In this document: positions 61,922-64,000 of the stretch, piece by piece
Layout of the letters: every line of letters begins with the position of its first letter
How positions within the stretch are numbered: the first letter of the stretch is position 1
Source: Plebeiibacterium sediminum
GTDB taxonomy: Bacteria > Bacteroidota > Bacteroidia > Bacteroidales > Marinilabiliaceae
Length of the DNA stretch: 64,000 nt
Direction of reading: 5' to 3'
Assembly: GCF_026013605.1 (NCBI RefSeq)
Contig: NZ_JAPDPJ010000033.1
Coordinates: forward strand, 1-64,000
The notes under the pieces: generated by a model
Seen by the model: the letters and a program-made list of their open reading frames with translations, nothing else
Told to the model about the DNA's origin: nothing
Databases searched by the model: none
Program-made: the position numbers and the translations under genes

Positions 61922-64000
61922 ATGGCTGAAGGAGAGAAAATAATAAAAATCAATATTGAGGAAGAAATGAAATCTGCCTACATTGATTATTCAATGTCGG
62001 TAATCGTTTCCAGAGCACTTCCTGACGTAAGGGATGGGTTCAAGCCTGTTCACAGACGTGTTTTATACGGGATGAGTGAACTGGGAGTTTCTTCCACAAA
62101 GCCATATAAAAAATCAGCAAGAATCGTAGGAGAGGTTCTTGGTAAATACCACCCACATGGTGATTCTTCCGTATATTTTGCAATGGTACGTATGGCTCAG
62201 GATTGGTCCTTACGTTATCCGCTGGTTGATGGACAAGGAAACTTTGGTTCTGTAGATGGAGATAGTCCTGCAGCAATGCGTTATACTGAGGCGAGATTAA
62301 ATAAGATTGCTGAAGAAACTTTAGTTGATATTGAAAAGCGTACTGTTGATTTTCAGTTAAACTTTGATGATTCATTGCAAGAACCTACTGTATTACCAAC
62401 ACGTATTCCTAATTTATTGGTAAACGGGGCTTCTGGTATTGCTGTGGGTATGGCAACTAATATGCCACCTCATAACTTAACAGAAATCATCAATGCAACT
62501 ATAGCTTACATTGCAAATAATGAAATTGATATTGATGGATTATTAGAGTATGTAAAAGCTCCTGATTTTCCTACGGGAGGTGTAATTTATGGTTACAAAG
62601 GTGTAAAAGAAGCCTTTGAAACAGGTAGAGGTAGAGTTGTTGTAAGAGCTAAGGCTGAAGTTGAAACTGAAGCTAATGGACGAGAAAAAATCATTATTAC
62701 TGAGATTCCATACTTAGTTAATAAGGCTGAATTAATTATGAAAATTGCAGACCTTGTTAATGAAAAGAAAATTGAAGGAATTTCAAATGTAAATGATGAG
62801 TCAGATAGACAAGGTATGCGTATTGTAGTTGATCTTAAAAAGGATGCAATTGCAAATGTTGTACTTAATAATCTATATAAACAAACTGCGTTACAATCTT
62901 CGTTTAGTGTAAATAATATTGCCTTAGTAAAAGGTCGTCCTCAAATGCTTAATTTAAAGGGGCTTATTAGTAACTTTGTTGAGCATAGACATGATGTTGT
63001 TACACGAAGAACTCAATATGAGTTAGAGCAAGCAGAAAAAAGAGCTCATATACTTGAGGGGTTAATTATTGCCAGTGATAATATTGATGAAGTAATTAAA
63101 ATTATCAGAGCGGCAGCTAGTCCTGATGAGGCAAGAGAAAATCTTATTCAAAGATTTGAATTATCAGATATTCAGGCTCGTGCCATCGTGGATATGCGTC
63201 TTCGTCAGTTAACAGGACTAGAGCAAGATAAATTACGAGCTGAGTTTGAAGAATTGATGAAAGAAATAGCTAATTTAAAAGATATTTTAGCTAGCGAGCC
63301 TCGTAGAATGGAGATTATTACTACTGAATTAGAAGAAATCAGAGATAAATACGGTGATGACCGTAAAACAGATATCGTTTATTCTTCTGAAGAATTTAAT
63401 CCTGAAGATTTTTATGCTGATGAAGAAATGGTAATTACTATTTCTCATATGGGTTATATTAAAAGAACTCCATTGGCAGAATTTCGTACTCAAAACAGGG
63501 GTGGTGTTGGATCTAAAGGCAGTACAACCAGAGATGAAGATTTTATTGAACATCTTTATCCTGCAACAATGCATAATACAATGCTATTCTTTACTAAAAA
63601 AGGAAGATGTTTCTGGTTGAAAGTATATGAAATTCCTGAAGGAGCTAAAAATACAAAAGGACGAGCTATTCAGAATTTATTGAATATTGAAGGTGATGAT
63701 CAGGTAAAAGCATTTATTAAGGTTAAAAAACTAACTGAAGCTGATTACGTAAATAATCACTACATCATAATGGGTACTAAAAAAGGTATCATTAAAAAGT
63801 CATTACTTGCAGATTATTCTCGTCCTCGTGTTAATGGAGTTAACGCCATAACAATTAAGGAGGATGATGAGTTAATTCAAGCTAGATTAACTGAGGGTGA
63901 ATCTGAAATCTTAATGGCTACAAGATCAGGTAGAGCTATTCGTTTTAACGAAACTAAGGTTAGATGTATTGGTCGTACAGGTCTGGGAGTAAGAGGTATA
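61922..64000 (+). CDS. gyrA: DNA gyrase subunit A (partial, 3' end outside the window)
   Basis: An open frame from ATG 61922 runs through the window end (693 codons) without a stop. It starts [20 protein letters not shown] and has [26 protein letters not shown], the quinolone region [19 protein letters not shown] with Ser82, and the catalytic Tyr121 in [10 protein letters not shown]. The GyrA box [10 protein letters not shown] is present, so it is gyrase rather than topoisomerase IV; the C-terminal propeller (e.g. [10 protein letters not shown]) is reached before the edge. Residue 86 is Phe where E. coli has Asp87, probably normal for this group. It is divergent from clpC. Confidence 0.95.
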   Translation, partial: MAEGEKIIKINIEEEMKSAYIDYSMSVIVSRALPDVRDGFKPVHRRVLYGMSELGVSSTKPYKKSARIVGEVLGKYHPHGDSSVYFAMVRMAQDWSLRYPLVDGQGNFGSVDGDSPAAMRYTEARLNKIAEETLVDIEKRTVDFQLNFDDSLQEPTVLPTRIPNLLVNGASGIAVGMATNMPPHNLTEIINATIAYIANNEIDIDGLLEYVKAPDFPTGGVIYGYKGVKEAFETGRGRVVVRAKAEVETEANGREKIIITEIPYLVNKAELIMKIADLVNEKKIEGISNVNDESDRQGMRIVVDLKKDAIANVVLNNLYKQTALQSSFSVNNIALVKGRPQMLNLKGLISNFVEHRHDVVTRRTQYELEQAEKRAHILEGLIIASDNIDEVIKIIRAAASPDEARENLIQRFELSDIQARAIVDMRLRQLTGLEQDKLRAEFEELMKEIANLKDILASEPRRMEIITTELEEIRDKYGDDRKTDIVYSSEEFNPEDFYADEEMVITISHMGYIKRTPLAEFRTQNRGGVGSKGSTTRDEDFIEHLYPATMHNTMLFFTKKGRCFWLKVYEIPEGAKNTKGRAIQNLLNIEGDDQVKAFIKVKKLTEADYVNNHYIIMGTKKGIIKKSLLADYSRPRVNGVNAITIKEDDELIQARLTEGESEILMATRSGRAIRFNETKVRCIGRTGLGVRGI

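Noticed and set aside
62177-62179. Phe86 of GyrA as a quinolone-resistance change (E. coli Asp87 position)
   Set aside because: Ser82 is intact and Phe at this place is probably normal in this group, so it is not evidence of acquired resistance.

Overview
The window is AT-rich DNA from a Bacteroidota genome. The evidence is a SusC/SusD/SusE polysaccharide utilisation locus with a hybrid two-component regulator, a type IX secretion (T9SS) C-terminal sorting domain, many SCxx lipoprotein signal peptides, PorE-like and TonB/OmpA envelope proteins, and almost no Shine-Dalgarno sequences. The double-cubane-type protein with its activator suggests an anaerobe or facultative anaerobe. Placement near marine Bacteroidales/Marinilabiliales is inference.

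Layout. 1-2.5 kb: small lipoprotein genes and a predicted phase-variable zinc-metalloprotease lipoprotein. Its signal peptide and body are separated by nine CAAT repeats and are out of frame in this sequence. 3.2-8.1 kb: lnt, a T9SS cargo protein, the ABC-F ATPase uup and a zinc-ribbon peptide. 8.2-9.6 kb: a REP-associated tyrosine transposase (RAYT) element with three internally deleted copies. 9.7-15 kb: an M1 peptidase and a DJ-1 protein set among several families of palindromic and tandem repeats. 15-31 kb: a galactan utilisation locus (two GH53 endo-galactanases, GH2 beta-galactosidase, SusC, SusD, SusE/F and a divergent HTCS regulator). 31-46 kb: a three-domain lipid enzyme, ParDE, an aminotransferase IV protein, YigZ, RarA, MsrA, lipoproteins, an OmpA-TonB fusion, a PorE-like protein, MazG and PhoH. 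46-48.4 kb: a two-gene double-cubane-cluster reductase and activator unit. 48.5-52.7 kb: envelope and stress proteins. 52.8-58.2 kb: a threonine operon (thrA, ApgM-like kinase, thrC) preceded by a Thr/Ile-rich leader peptide. 58.3-64 kb: a TPR protein, clpC, and the first 693 codons of gyrA running off the window end.

How the parts work together. In the galactan locus, surface GH53 enzymes cut beta-1,4-galactan, SusD/E bind the fragments, SusC imports them, GH2 removes galactose, and the HTCS senses the oligosaccharide in the periplasm. In the threonine operon, the leader peptide probably lets threonine/isoleucine supply control the three downstream enzymes that turn aspartate and then homoserine into threonine.

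Strongest candidates for new biology: (1) the CAAT-repeat ON/OFF switch of the metalloprotease lipoprotein; (2) the threonine leader peptide with a recognisable Bacteroidota promoter; (3) the RAYT family with its short non-autonomous derivatives and the nearby palindrome-rich region. Function calls rest on motif recognition only; no database search was run.
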